The notes under the pieces: generated by a model
What the model was told of the DNA's origin: nothing
Database searches by the model: none
Seen by the model: only the letters and a program-made list of their open reading frames with translations
Shown here: one piece after another, positions 37,037 to 47,165 of the stretch
Position numbering within the stretch: position 1 is the stretch's first letter
Layout: every line of letters starts with the position of its first letter
Position numbers and translations under genes: made by a program
Assembly (NCBI GenBank): GCA_963739985.1
Contig: CAVUCE010000011.1
Location: forward strand, 1 to 64,000
DNA length: 64,000 bases
Reading direction: 5' to 3'
Source: CAVUCE01 sp963739985
GTDB taxonomy: Bacteria > Bacteroidota > Ignavibacteria > Ignavibacteriales > Ignavibacteriaceae

Positions 37037-39820
37037 ATGTTGACTAAAATATTTACAAGGTTTGCAGTTCTGCTGATTCTGTTCATAATATTATTTTTTA
37101 TAATGGACGGTCTGTTTGGAAGGCAAAACGGAAGTAGTTTTCAAAATGAATACGCAGGCTCATCGAATGAATTAACAAATAAATTAGATCTTAATTACCT
37201 ACAAAATTTCCCATTAAGATTTGAACAAAATTTAGGACAGGGTTTTGCAGAAAGTAAATACTTTACTAAAGGAAAAAACTTTTCTTTATCATTTTGTTCT
37301 AATAAAATTATTTTGCGTCCTCGCATTAATTTCAATATTTATAATCGACAAAATTCCCAAGTAAATATTAAATTCAATAATTCCAATACGCATACAAAAA
37401 TTTCAGGCATTTCACCTTTAAACACCAGTATCAATTATTTTTTAGGAAATAATAAAAATAATTGGATAACCGATGTACCAAATTTTGAAAAAGTGAAGTA
37501 TGAAGAGCTTTATAATGGAATCAATTTAATTTTTTACGGCAAGCAAAATGAGCTTGAGTATGATTTTGTAATTGAGCCTTATGCAAATCCCGGGCAAATC
37601 TCATTCTCCGTTGAAAACGCTGACAACTTATTCATTAATACCAATGGAAATATTACCATCCGGAAAGATGAACACGACATAAAGATGAATGCTCCGAAAA
37701 TTTATCAAATTATAGGGAACAAGATTATTAATGTTGACGGCAATTTTATTTTAGATGAAGTAAACAATTTAAGATTTGATTTGGGAAAATATGATAAAAG
37801 CTTCCCTCTTATAATAGATCCGATTATTATTTTTTCTACTTATTTTGGCGGAGGCAACAGCGATTTTGCTTATGACATAGCATTGGATAATGGAAATAAT
37901 ATTTATTTAATCGGTGAAACGATATCTTCTGATTTTCCAATTAAAAATGCAGTCCAACCAACCAGAGGCGGAGGCTGGGGAGATATTTTCATTAGCAAAA
38001 TAAATTCAGCCGGAACAGAAATTATTTTTTCGACTTTTCTGGGAGGCAGCAACAGTGATATCGGAAACGGAATAACTTTAGATCAAAACGGAAATATTTA
38101 TTTAATCGGCAATACAAGTTCTACTGATTTTCCGATAAAAAATGCTCTTCAATCTACTTTAGGAAGTTCAAACTGGGGAGATGCTTTTATTACAATATTA
38201 AATAACAGCGGCTCTGAAATTTTGTTTTCATCCTATTTAGGTGGAAGCGGAAGTGAAATGGGAAACTCTATCGCAGTTGGAAATGATAACAGTTTTGTAA
38301 TTACGGGATTAACAACTTCAACAAATTTTCCGCTTGTTAATGCTTTTCAAAATAATCTTTCCGGCGGAATTTTCCCGCAGGATATTTTTATTACTAAATT
38401 TGCTCCGTTAGCTACCGGACTTGTCTATTCAACTTATTTAGGAAATTCAAGTATTTTAAGCGAGCTCGGGAAAGACGTTGTAATCGACTCGAAAAATAAC
38501 GCAATTATAATTGGCTCTACAGGCGCAGTAGATTTTCCTTTGGTTAATCCTCTACAAAATAAAATCGGCGGAAGTTATGACGTATTCGTTACAAAATTTT
38601 CACCATTAGGAGTTCCAGTCTTTTCAACTTTCTTAGGCGGAACTCAAATCGATCAAGGAGAAGGAATTGCCGTTGATAAAAATGACGACATTTACATTAC
38701 CGGACACACAAATTCTGCAGACTTTCCCACAAAAAATCCGATTCAGAATAAAGGCGGTATTTTTGATAATGATATTTTTATCTCTAAGATCAGTTCGGAC
38801 GGACAATCGCTGATTTATTCTACATATCTTGCAGGCACCGACGGCGACGCAGGAAACGATATTGCAGTTAATGATAAATCAGAGGCTTATGTTACCGGTT
38901 CAACTAGTTCTGACGATTTTAATACGGTCAATTCACTTCAAGATTATAATGCCGGAATTTTTCCGCCATATAGAACAGATATTTTTGTTGCGAAATTAAA
39001 TGCTTCCGGTGATAAATTCATTTATTCAACATACATCGGCGGCAACCAGGATGATGAGGGAAACGGTATTAAGGTTGATAAAAATAGTAATGCTGTTATT
39101 ACCGGGAAGACAAAATCAAACAATGATTTCCCGGTTAAGAATCCGCTGCAAGATTATTTCGGCGGCGGTACATGCGATCAATTTCCTTGTCCTGATGGTT
39201 TTATTATAAAGCTAAATGAACAAGTACTCGATTCACCGGAAAATTTAAAGTATGAAATTAGCGGAACGGATGTGACATTAAGATGGGAAGCGGCTGATCC
39301 GCAAAATTTAAGCGCTTACAATATTTACAGATCAAATACATCGCCGGTTTTCTGCAGCCAGTTAAATAAAATAGGAAGTTGCCCAGTCAGCCAAACGAGT
39401 TTCCAGGATAAAATAATTAGCACAGGTTCCAAATATTATTATGTTGTTACGGCAAGTTATCTTGATGGTGAGAGTTCGCCTTCAAATGAAGTTACGATTT
39501 CATTTACAAGTTTAACCGAAGATCAAAATAATATTCCTAAAGAATTCCTATTGCTTCAAAACTTTCCAAATCCGTTTAACCCCACAACTACAGTCGAATA
39601 TGTATTGCCTACTGAATGTGAAGTGTCTTTGTTTATATATAATCAATCCGGTAAAAAGATTAATGAAATACATGCCGGATTAAAATCGATAGGATACCAT
39701 AAAATAAACATCATTTTAAATGAACAAGCTAGCGGTGTTTATTTTTATCAGTTAAGCGCTAAATCATTGAATGCTAATACGATTTTTAGAGAGACAAAAA
39801 AATTACTCCTTTTAAAATAG
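37037..39820 (+). CDS. Secreted SBBP-repeat protein with FN3-like domain and T9SS tail
   Basis: A 927-residue protein with an N-terminal membrane/signal segment (8-25). Residues about 55-265 match the domain that precedes SBBP repeats (RFEQNLGQ, INYFLGNN, YDFVIEPYANPGQISF). About ten repeats with STYLGGSGSEMGNSIAV, DFPLVNPLQ and NDIFISKI type motifs (about 270-720) form a beta-propeller-like array. A fibronectin-type-III-like stretch (about 730-830) and a T9SS tail (NFPNPFNPTTTVEYVLP) close the protein. A surface or secreted binding protein; ligand unknown. It may be co-transcribed with the subtilase 53 bases upstream. Confidence 0.9.
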   Translation: MLTKIFTRFAVLLILFIILFFIMDGLFGRQNGSSFQNEYAGSSNELTNKLDLNYLQNFPLRFEQNLGQGFAESKYFTKGKNFSLSFCSNKIILRPRINFNIYNRQNSQVNIKFNNSNTHTKISGISPLNTSINYFLGNNKNNWITDVPNFEKVKYEELYNGINLIFYGKQNELEYDFVIEPYANPGQISFSVENADNLFINTNGNITIRKDEHDIKMNAPKIYQIIGNKIINVDGNFILDEVNNLRFDLGKYDKSFPLIIDPIIIFSTYFGGGNSDFAYDIALDNGNNIYLIGETISSDFPIKNAVQPTRGGGWGDIFISKINSAGTEIIFSTFLGGSNSDIGNGITLDQNGNIYLIGNTSSTDFPIKNALQSTLGSSNWGDAFITILNNSGSEILFSSYLGGSGSEMGNSIAVGNDNSFVITGLTTSTNFPLVNAFQNNLSGGIFPQDIFITKFAPLATGLVYSTYLGNSSILSELGKDVVIDSKNNAIIIGSTGAVDFPLVNPLQNKIGGSYDVFVTKFSPLGVPVFSTFLGGTQIDQGEGIAVDKNDDIYITGHTNSADFPTKNPIQNKGGIFDNDIFISKISSDGQSLIYSTYLAGTDGDAGNDIAVNDKSEAYVTGSTSSDDFNTVNSLQDYNAGIFPPYRTDIFVAKLNASGDKFIYSTYIGGNQDDEGNGIKVDKNSNAVITGKTKSNNDFPVKNPLQDYFGGGTCDQFPCPDGFIIKLNEQVLDSPENLKYEISGTDVTLRWEAADPQNLSAYNIYRSNTSPVFCSQLNKIGSCPVSQTSFQDKIISTGSKYYYVVTASYLDGESSPSNEVTISFTSLTEDQNNIPKEFLLLQNFPNPFNPTTTVEYVLPTECEVSLFIYNQSGKKINEIHAGLKSIGYHKINIILNEQASGVYFYQLSAKSLNANTIFRETKKLLLLK

Positions 39821-40080
39821 TTTGATAAAAATAATCTATCATTTTATGATTAATCACTTTTTCTGATTATAATCAGTCGTTTAATTAAAAGTCCGATATT
39901 AAATTTTGTACTGGTATAAATTGCTTTGATTAATTAAGTTATAGATGTATCAAATATGAACTGAACTGGTTAAAAACTGACACTATTATAATAATTCAGC
40001 ATTTATCGACTTTCTATTCTGTTTTTAACGAGTATTATCAAAATTTGAACTTTATAATAAATTAAAAGGATAGGTTTCAT

Positions 40081-40308
40081 ATGGAAGATAAATTAATAAT
40101 TATAAAAAGATTTAATAACCCTGTTGACGCAAACATCGCCAAGGGATTATTAGAATCAAATAATATAGATTGTACTCTGCATGATGAAAACACTACTTAT
40201 GCCAACCCGGTTAACATTGCGGCATTAGGCGGAGTGAAGTTACTCGTTAAAGAAGAGGATTATGAAAAAGCGCTAAAAATATTTGAAGAAGCGAGGGAAA
40301 GTACTTAA
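40081..40308 (+). CDS. DUF2007-type small protein (GlnB-fold-like)
   Basis: A 75-residue protein. KRFNNPVDANIAKGLLESNN followed by IDCTLHDENTTYANP and GGVKLLVKEEDYEKALKIFEE is the DUF2007 pattern, a compact alpha/beta domain called putative signal-transducing protein. Cytoplasmic; function unknown. Its upstream 260 bases (39821-40080) are AT-rich with no ORF. Confidence 0.85.
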   Translation: MEDKLIIIKRFNNPVDANIAKGLLESNNIDCTLHDENTTYANPVNIAALGGVKLLVKEEDYEKALKIFEEAREST

Positions 40309-40383
40309 GTAAAAATTTTTAATTTCTAGAATTTTATGGTGTGAATAAAAAGGTGACAAAAGCAGCTCACAATTTTCACAAGT

Positions 40384-40412
40384 CTCTCTGTGTCCGAAAA
40401 ACGGACGAAGAG
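40384..40412. repeat. Hairpin with the CTCTCTGTGTC repeat core
   Basis: GTCCG (40392-40396) and CGGAC (40402-40406) form a perfect stem around AAAAA, extended by CTCT/AGAG-like arms. The CTCTCTGTGT arm is shared with the intergenic palindromes at 23.1 and 25.7 kb. It may serve as a terminator for the DUF2007 gene or be another copy of that repeat. Confidence 0.4.
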
Positions 40413-40487
40413 GCGGTTGCTCATTTTTAAATCCTTAACTTGGATTTATATTTACCTGAATTTTGAGTTATTTAAAAGATTACTGTA

Positions 40488-41360
40488 TCATCGTAGCAAA
40501 ATCATTTTCCTGGTTTTTACAAAATCTCCGTCCTGCATTCTGTAAAAGTAAACTCCACTTGAAATATTACTTCCGTTAAACTCAGCCTGATAATTTCCCG
40601 CTGTTTTATATTCATTTACTAAAGTCTCAATTTTGTTTCCCAAAACATCATAAACTTCGATTGATACAAAATCGCTATTCGGAATTGTATAGTTTATGCT
40701 CGTTACCGGATTAAATGGATTAGGATAATTCTGATAAAGCGCATATCCTTTTACGCTTTTAGGAACCGATTGATCAACACTTAAAATAGTCCCGTAAGTT
40801 GAATCCCCAATAATACAACCTGATAGCTGTGAATAATCTCTTTCTCCAAAATAATATGAAGATTCTCCCAACAATCCATATTTATTGGAAAAAGATACTG
40901 CCATTATATTATCATAACCCAATTGTTGTTGGAAAGTCAAGCGTATCGTACGCTGATCAAATAAATCAATAGTATCTTTTTTATCTAGAGTTATAAATCC
41001 GATAATCTTTTCATTACGTAATGTGTCCCCGCGCTGCATATTAAAATTGAGATATGGATATTCAGTCGAATCAGATTTATCATAATAAAAAAACCAACTG
41101 GAATCAGTTCTTACCCATCCGGAAATATATGCCCCGCTTCCTTCAAGCAAAAAATAACTTTTCCCGTTTGGCATAATTGAATCCATTTTCACAATAACTT
41201 TAGACGGTTCTTTTTCTTGATAATGCCCGCCGCTGTCTTGATAAAAATTTCTAAACTCCCATCTGTTGCCGATTTCTAACGGGAGCTCATTTTGAGCATA
41301 AAGCGTTCCACAAAGACATAAAAGCAAAAAGGATAATATGTTGTTTAACCTAAGTTTCAT
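40488..41360 (-). CDS. Secreted protein with T9SS C-terminal domain
   Basis: A 290-residue protein. Signal peptide (1-22, ending YAQ), a beta-rich middle with no known domain (NRWEFRNFYQDSGGHYQEKE..., FINLDKKD-like strands), and a T9SS tail (residues 211 on: NYPNPFNPVTSINYTIP, YDVLGNKIETLVNEYK, SSGVYFYRMQDGDFVKTRKM). Exported and sorted by type IX secretion; function unknown. Confidence 0.85.
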   Translation of the reverse strand: MKLRLNNILSFLLLCLCGTLYAQNELPLEIGNRWEFRNFYQDSGGHYQEKEPSKVIVKMDSIMPNGKSYFLLEGSGAYISGWVRTDSSWFFYYDKSDSTEYPYLNFNMQRGDTLRNEKIIGFITLDKKDTIDLFDQRTIRLTFQQQLGYDNIMAVSFSNKYGLLGESSYYFGERDYSQLSGCIIGDSTYGTILSVDQSVPKSVKGYALYQNYPNPFNPVTSINYTIPNSDFVSIEVYDVLGNKIETLVNEYKTAGNYQAEFNGSNISSGVYFYRMQDGDFVKTRKMILLR

Positions 41361-41411
41361 TTTTTCAATTTAGACATAAACTCTTATAAAATACAAATCA
41401 TAAAATTAAAA

Positions 41412-41463
41412 GTTCTGCAGATTCTTCAATCGGCCTGCTTGTGCAGGACTCCATCAGAATGAC
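41412..41463. repeat. Fragment of the CATTCTGA/GAAGAATCT palindromic repeat
   Basis: GATTCTTCAATCGG...CATCAGAATGAC carries the same two arms as the 136-bp element at 13291-13426 but with a different loop (CCTGCTTGTGCAGG, itself a small hairpin). Confidence 0.5.
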
Positions 41464-41483
41464 AAATGAATTTTTAATGTTAT

Positions 41484-42323
41484 TTAATCAATAGAAACAT
41501 TAACTCCGAGTCCAAGTACTCCGTCAACTGTATTTCTGATATCGTCTCTTAAATAAATTTTATAATAAAGCATGGGGACAATATTTTCTCCTTTCCATTG
41601 CGCTCCGATGTTAAACATATTTACAAATCTATCACCAAATTGCTGAAACCCCCCGGAGATGTTAAGCACTCCAACAAATTCCATGTTCAACGATATTTGA
41701 TTTACCTGGTAGCCGGCCAATATTCCGTAGTGAGCTAAGAACTCCGATGTTGAATTGCTATTTCCTGAAGGAAGTAATAAATCAGGCCCAACTTCAAACC
41801 CGTAATGAAAACCTTTTGGATTTAATTTATGGAAAGCATAATTAAAATAAATTCCCCACATTTTAGGAATGTATTTAGAAATGTGATAATAATCCGCACT
41901 AACACCATTTAATGAAGCAATCTCTGAGGATGTCGGAAGATATACACCAACTGTAAAGAGATTTCTTTTATTATTGAGCATAGCACCATTTGTTTGCAGA
42001 CCAATAAATACGTTACCTATCCCATTTTCGGAGTAACCGTAATGATAAAAGCCGAGATTAATATCGTAGCTTGTGTTTATATAAGGAACATTTGCAATTA
42101 TGTTTAGTTTGGGGCTGATTGGAATATCCGCACTTATTTGATAAACTCCGGATAATGTCGATAGACTTCTTCCGCCTCCATAAAATGGATGTGCGTAATT
42201 AAAATTAAATTGATTTTTTTTGTTAGAGATATATTGAAGATCAAATGTTTGTGCGTATATACTACTAAATGTGAAAGAAATAATCATCAGCAGCAAACTG
42301 ATCTTAAAGATATTTTTTATCAT
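41484..42323 (-). CDS. Predicted outer-membrane beta-barrel protein
   Basis: About 279 residues from the ATG at 42323, chosen because MIKNIFKISLLLMIISFTFS and YAQ then form a good signal peptide; an upstream in-frame start at 42383 adds 20 unlikely residues. The mature part alternates hydrophobic and polar residues in strands (LFTVGVYLPTSSEIAS, GFHYGFEVGPDLLLPSGNS, ISLNMEFVGVLNISGG, ENIVPMLYYKIYLRDDIRN), as in transporter-type outer-membrane barrels. No family name recognised. It is 14 bases downstream of a co-directional lipoprotein gene. Confidence 0.65.
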   Translation of the reverse strand: MIKNIFKISLLLMIISFTFSSIYAQTFDLQYISNKKNQFNFNYAHPFYGGGRSLSTLSGVYQISADIPISPKLNIIANVPYINTSYDINLGFYHYGYSENGIGNVFIGLQTNGAMLNNKRNLFTVGVYLPTSSEIASLNGVSADYYHISKYIPKMWGIYFNYAFHKLNPKGFHYGFEVGPDLLLPSGNSNSTSEFLAHYGILAGYQVNQISLNMEFVGVLNISGGFQQFGDRFVNMFNIGAQWKGENIVPMLYYKIYLRDDIRNTVDGVLGLGVNVSID

Positions 42324-42397
42324 ATTATGTCTCCAATAAATATTTAAATAACTTAATTTTTCTAATCTAAAAAGAAAGCTCAATTAGGTTAAAAGGT

Positions 42398-43132
42398 CTA
42401 ATTTATTATTTGGCCTAAAAAGTTTACTCTTCTAAAAGGAATATTTCCCCCCGGTTTACTTAGATGCTTTGCATTAGTAAAAGGAACAAATTTGCCGATT
42501 TCTTTACCATTAATTTTTGAATAATTAATTGTAAAATTATACGAACTATCACCCGGCGAAGAACTTCCTACATGTCCGAAATCTTTTGCGTAATAAACGG
42601 TGAGAAAATTTGATAACGTATAACCGTAAACATCTTTAAGTTCCCCTGCAAGAGTTTCAAAATTTCCAACATACTTTGCAGTAAAATAAACTTTCTCAGA
42701 ATCAGGAACTCCTAATGTATGAACCCATGTATCGCCTTCTTTTGGTGAGATTTCAGCTAATCTTTGCTCTCCATAAGGATTTATTGAATTGGGATCTTTT
42801 TCTAAATTAGTTGAGACAAAATAATTTCCAATAATAGCGAGGTAACTGGTTCGACTTAGAGACGTAGAATCCGAACTCATAGAATCGAGATTGCTCGACC
42901 ATTCCCCGATATATACATCTGTACCATCCGATCTTTTTGTTTTTCCTGTAATCTTCCAGACTTCATAATCCCCAATTATCGGATCATAATATTCTCTTAT
43001 ATCACCGACTGATAAACTCATATAGTTATTGGATTCTTCAGGTCCGGTACTTGTATTTTTAGAAGAGCAGCTAAACAGAGAAAATAAAAGTACAAAACCT
43101 AAAAACTGAATTAAAACATTTTTTAAAGTCAT
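42398..43132 (-). CDS. Lipoprotein of unknown function
   Basis: A 244-residue protein. Signal peptide with lipobox LFSLFSC (C22), then a STG-rich linker and a beta-rich domain (VGDIREYYDPIIGDYEVWKI, PKEGDTWVHTLG). This GD-rich strand pattern appears in many Bacteroidota surface lipoproteins, but I cannot name the family. It precedes the beta-barrel gene and may act with it at the outer membrane. Confidence 0.75.
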   Translation of the reverse strand: MTLKNVLIQFLGFVLLFSLFSCSSKNTSTGPEESNNYMSLSVGDIREYYDPIIGDYEVWKITGKTKRSDGTDVYIGEWSSNLDSMSSDSTSLSRTSYLAIIGNYFVSTNLEKDPNSINPYGEQRLAEISPKEGDTWVHTLGVPDSEKVYFTAKYVGNFETLAGELKDVYGYTLSNFLTVYYAKDFGHVGSSSPGDSSYNFTINYSKINGKEIGKFVPFTNAKHLSKPGGNIPFRRVNFLGQIIN

Positions 43133-43936
43133 TATTTATCCCCTTATTTTTTCAATATCTCACATCTATAAATGTATATATATATGAAAAATGAAGAGTT
43201 TTGGAAAATAAAGATTAAAATTTGAAATGTTTTTTTGGAAATATTGTAAGATGTGTAATAGTTGATAAAGATAAAATATTTTAATCGGACTTAAAGTCAC
43301 CTTAAAATCATACTAGGCTAATTACGGCTATTTTTTAATCAAAAGCCTTCAATTCTCTCCAAATTGTCAACTAGCTATAACTCTTCAGAAACCATTCGAA
43401 TAGTAAATGGCACAGAGTTGATACTGATTTTTTCTACCAGTATTTATTTTGGGAAAAATGCGAATAAGTAAAGCCCCTATTATAGTACTACATAGATATT
43501 GTAAATATTTTTATAAAATAATTCTACCTCCACTTGACTTCCCGCTACAGTTGGAATATATCTAATCGAATAGTTAGTCAAAATAGACTATAGAAAACTT
43601 TACAGCTTTTCTATCTAAACTACCTTAAAACTCCTAAATATTTAAGTTAATAATCACACTTCTATACATTAAAAACTAAGATAGAACCGGTAAAATACAG
43701 CCAAACACTAAGTGCAATTAAAGAAATCATTCATTCCTTATTAGCATCAACTTCAAATCATGGAATAAATAAAATGTCGAACAATACATGTACAAATTCT
43801 AACAACAGTACAGATATATTCGGTGAACAAATTTCCGGTAATAATTCTACAGAAAACTCACAAGAAAAACCCTTCACATATTCCTGGAACTCGAAGGTTA
43901 CCGCAAAAAATTAGCAGTAAACCTAAAAGTTTATCA
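43133..43936. other. About 800-bp intergenic region, mostly empty
   Basis: AT-rich and low in coding signal. The only ORF of note is 43774-43914 on the plus strand, 46 codons, rich in N, S and T with no domain; I do not trust it. It must contain the promoter for the lipoprotein-barrel pair at its left end, but no clear element is visible. Confidence 0.5.
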
Positions 43937-45133
43937 CTAGAACTTAACAAACTCAACTCTCCTGTTATTAGCCTTACCTTCGGGAGTGTCATTTGAGTCG
44001 ATTGGTTTTGTATCGCCGAATCCTTTTGCTGTTAATCTTGATTCCTCGATGCCAAGGCTTGTAAGTTCAGCTTTCACCGCGTCCGCTCTTTGTTGTGAAA
44101 GAGTCACGTTATGCGCAGAACTGCCTGTGTTATCTGTGTAACCGCTCACTTCAAATTTAAGTCCCGGATTATTTTTCATAATTCTAACAATCATATTCAA
44201 TGTGCCCATACTTTGAGGTTTTATATCGGCCTTATCAACATCGAAAGTAATGCCGTGGGTTACTATTTTGGAAGCCGTGAATTTTTTGCCGATCATATTC
44301 ATAGTACCGCCCGCTGCCGCCCGAACATTAGTGATTAAAATAGGATTTGTCATATCGCCGATTCCTCCGAATCCAAATGCAGTTGGAACAACTCCAAGAT
44401 TAGGTACAACTAAAATTCGGTATTGGTCTACATAACATTTCAACTGGTTGTTTTTATATATAACAGCACAATGATGCCATTTGTTGAAAAAGGTATTATC
44501 ATCTTCATTAGGATAATCGGCACTAAAGCTTTTGGAGAAATAACCTATTTCCACTGTACCATTCTCATCAAAACTAACATTTCCTTCTGCATCGTCTCCA
44601 TTCTCATCTTTATATTTAAGAAAAAGGATGGGACCATCTGCGCTGCCGTTAGGGTAATAATCAAATTCGATTGTGAATGGATCGGTTAAGTAAGATTTGG
44701 TCTTCATGAGTGGATAGACCCGGCAATAGTTCCCTTCTGTAAGACTAAAAGCGGCCTTACCTGCTACTTCATTTACAACAGCCTGCCCCGCATCCAAATC
44801 CCAGTGAGAGGGGAATTCCCCATTCTGGTCTGCCGTAAAATCATCTTCGAATATAATCTTATCTCCTGGGACAAAGTCGTAATTCTGGTAAGCGCTTATA
44901 CCGTGAGACCGGTTAGGATTCATGGCAGTATTAACATTTGCTTTGTTTCCCTGACTGCTGTTATTATTATTTTGAGTGTTATCCTTTTTTCCGTCAATGG
45001 TTTTATCAATTTTCTCATTCGCTTTTTGTTCCGCTTTATCTTTAACGTGTTTTACGAGATCATCAAACTGTGCGTTCGCCGTCATTACAGAGACAAAGAA
45101 TATTGAGACTAAAAGAATAACTACATTTTTCAT
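43937..45133 (-). CDS. OmpA-family protein with a central lectin-like domain
   Basis: About 398 residues from the ATG at 45133, which opens a good signal peptide (KNVVILLVSIFFVSVMTANA); an in-frame start at 45157 is less likely. A charged, low-complexity linker (KDKAEQKANEKIDKTIDGKK, then N/S-rich) leads to a concanavalin-like beta domain (FEDDFTADQNGEFPSHWDLD, TIEFDYYPNGSADGPILFL, FFNKWHHCAVIYKNN). The last 110 residues are an OmpA/MotB peptidoglycan-binding domain (ITFDVDKADIKPQSMGTLN, VSGYTDNTGSSAHN, LSQQRADAVKAELTSLG, NRRVEFV). A cell-wall-anchored envelope protein. Confidence 0.88.
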   Translation of the reverse strand: MKNVVILLVSIFFVSVMTANAQFDDLVKHVKDKAEQKANEKIDKTIDGKKDNTQNNNNSSQGNKANVNTAMNPNRSHGISAYQNYDFVPGDKIIFEDDFTADQNGEFPSHWDLDAGQAVVNEVAGKAAFSLTEGNYCRVYPLMKTKSYLTDPFTIEFDYYPNGSADGPILFLKYKDENGDDAEGNVSFDENGTVEIGYFSKSFSADYPNEDDNTFFNKWHHCAVIYKNNQLKCYVDQYRILVVPNLGVVPTAFGFGGIGDMTNPILITNVRAAAGGTMNMIGKKFTASKIVTHGITFDVDKADIKPQSMGTLNMIVRIMKNNPGLKFEVSGYTDNTGSSAHNVTLSQQRADAVKAELTSLGIEESRLTAKGFGDTKPIDSNDTPEGKANNRRVEFVKF

Positions 45134-45231
45134 TTTGTCTTCTCCTTTTACAATCATAAAATTTCATATTATTGCATATTGGGTTACTCGAAAAAAATTA
45201 TATAGAGCAAAACTCCAAAACCGGTTGGTAA

Positions 45232-47154
45232 TTATTTAAGTATCATTAGTTTTTTTGACTGAACAAAATTACCCGCTTCAATCCTATAAAAGTAAACTCC
45301 GCTTGCCAGCGAAGATGCGTTAAAGCTTACCGAATATTCTCCCGGAGATTTTTCCTCGTTTACAAGTTCCGCTACCAGGTTGCCCAAAATATCATATACT
45401 GTCAGTTTTACATGCGATAATTTGGGAATTTGATATCTTATTGTAGTAAGCGGATTAAACGGGTTTGGGAAGTTCTGGTAAAGTCCGTATTCAGAAGGCA
45501 GCACCGATTTTAAAGGGGATTTAACGGCAGTAAGGCTTTTATATGGCATTACATGCACAACCACATGCTGTACCTCATGTATTTTTCCTATATAACTTGA
45601 ATTGTCCGGATTGGTAATGGTTGTATCATAAACAAAATCGCCTTGGAATATAAAACCGCTGCCGGTTTTAGTCCACGATGCATTATTCCCACCGTCAATA
45701 TCGTTAGGACCTACCGTAAAAACCTGATAGACGTCGGGATTTTCTTCGAATATAATTGTTGTGTCAATAGAATAAGGACTGGGTTTAACCGCAGGTCCCG
45801 CTTCGTATAAATTCCATCCCTGTGTTTCATATAACATTAATCCGGACATAAAACCTATACCGTTGTATTTTCCGTATTGTTGAAAATCATCCAACCCGAT
45901 ACCGTACATAAAATCCTCACTTGGCGAGGCTGTGGCATGTGCTGTATATGTATCGTTTTCGAATGAATCGTAGGTATTGTCGATAATTTTTTTGGTTCCC
46001 CATAAAGTGCTGGAACCCTTTGCACCAATAACCTCATCGACCGTAATGCTGCTGTCCTGAAAATCGCCGACAACATACTTGGTAACTTCAGCATTTGAGT
46101 GTATAATTTGACTTCCGTATGAAGCCGAGCCAATCGAGTGATCACTGTAATTACTGGTGATGACATAATTCTCGCTTATTTTTTCCACCCAGTTTCTTAC
46201 CGGCACGTAATCAATATTTACAGTTGTATCGCCGTCTGCTCCGTTTGTTTTGTGTGTAACGGTAAAATAAGGGACATAATATCCTGTAATGTTCGCAATG
46301 TCTTTTACATTATCAGCGGTAAAGTTTGCCGTGGCCTGACCTTTGCCGTCGGTCTGAATGCTGTCTTTATCGAAATGTCCGTTCGTTGCATTTATTTTTA
46401 CCCACCGGCTTGAAAGCGGAGCGCCGTCGCAATCCTTTACCTGAAAAACAACCGGTATTGTCTCGTCTCCTTTCATATCTCCCTTGGAAGGTATAATAGA
46501 AATCCTTGCATCGATGGCAACGTCATTTCCTCCGAGGTTTCTAATGTTTTTTTGATAGGTTCTGATTTTATCGAAGACCGGTTCTATCTGAGATATAGCA
46601 CTTTGCGCAGCGGTTTGTGATTTGTTCGGATCTGAAAAATCTGCCTCTGCCGATGCTATTCTTGTTCTGCTGTATGCGTCTTCAAGGTACACGTTAAAAT
46701 GATACGTCCCGCCTGAATAATCTATTGAACTCCAGATTAAATAATCTACACCAGCGACAGACCCCGAGGGAGGAATATCACCGGTTGAAAAATTTTGCTG
46801 ATGGATAATAACGTTTGTATCCGGATTTGCTGCAAGTTCCTGCGCCATGGTTCCGTCCATAAATTGAACACACCCTTTTTCAGGGTCTGTGCTGCTTATC
46901 TGCGCCATAGGAACCATTGCATCACCCAGTGCAATCCAATTCAGTAAAGCCTTCTGACTCGCCGGTGTTGTATATTCTCCCAGTGAGTCATCCGGAGGAG
47001 GCTGAGGTACGTTCATCTGCACACCGTAAAGAACAACTTCGGGTGGAGGACAATTGTCGCACTGAGTTGACTGAGAATAGATATTTATGTTTATAAAAAA
47101 TATCCAGAATAGAAATGAATTAATGATTGTAAACTTTCTCATTATGTATTCCAT
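45232..47154 (-). CDS. Secreted Ig-like (Big-type) protein with T9SS tail
   Basis: A 640-residue protein. Signal peptide near the N-terminus (the second ATG, 47142, gives MRKFTIINSFLFWIFFIN and may be the true start). A first domain (about 35-205) has a fold like lipoprotein penicillin-binding activator or curli-type proteins (AQELAANPDTNVIIHQQNF, GVDYLIWSSIDYSGGTYHFNVYL). An Ig-like Big_1-type repeat follows (VVFQVKDCDGAPLSSRWVKI, DGKGQATANFTAD), then long beta-rich parts and a T9SS tail (NFPNPFNPLTTIRYQIP, SGVYFYRIEAG). Function unknown. Confidence 0.8.
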   Translation of the reverse strand: MEYIMRKFTIINSFLFWIFFININIYSQSTQCDNCPPPEVVLYGVQMNVPQPPPDDSLGEYTTPASQKALLNWIALGDAMVPMAQISSTDPEKGCVQFMDGTMAQELAANPDTNVIIHQQNFSTGDIPPSGSVAGVDYLIWSSIDYSGGTYHFNVYLEDAYSRTRIASAEADFSDPNKSQTAAQSAISQIEPVFDKIRTYQKNIRNLGGNDVAIDARISIIPSKGDMKGDETIPVVFQVKDCDGAPLSSRWVKINATNGHFDKDSIQTDGKGQATANFTADNVKDIANITGYYVPYFTVTHKTNGADGDTTVNIDYVPVRNWVEKISENYVITSNYSDHSIGSASYGSQIIHSNAEVTKYVVGDFQDSSITVDEVIGAKGSSTLWGTKKIIDNTYDSFENDTYTAHATASPSEDFMYGIGLDDFQQYGKYNGIGFMSGLMLYETQGWNLYEAGPAVKPSPYSIDTTIIFEENPDVYQVFTVGPNDIDGGNNASWTKTGSGFIFQGDFVYDTTITNPDNSSYIGKIHEVQHVVVHVMPYKSLTAVKSPLKSVLPSEYGLYQNFPNPFNPLTTIRYQIPKLSHVKLTVYDILGNLVAELVNEEKSPGEYSVSFNASSLASGVYFYRIEAGNFVQSKKLMILK

Positions 47155-47165
47155 TTAATAATTTT

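Noticed and set aside
40384..40412. Possible CRISPR or tandem repeat
   Set aside because: Only a single hairpin; no regularly spaced repeats seen here or elsewhere in the window.
43774..43914. 46-codon ORF in the 800-bp gap
   Set aside because: Asparagine/serine-rich, no domain, no clear ribosome site, weak evidence.
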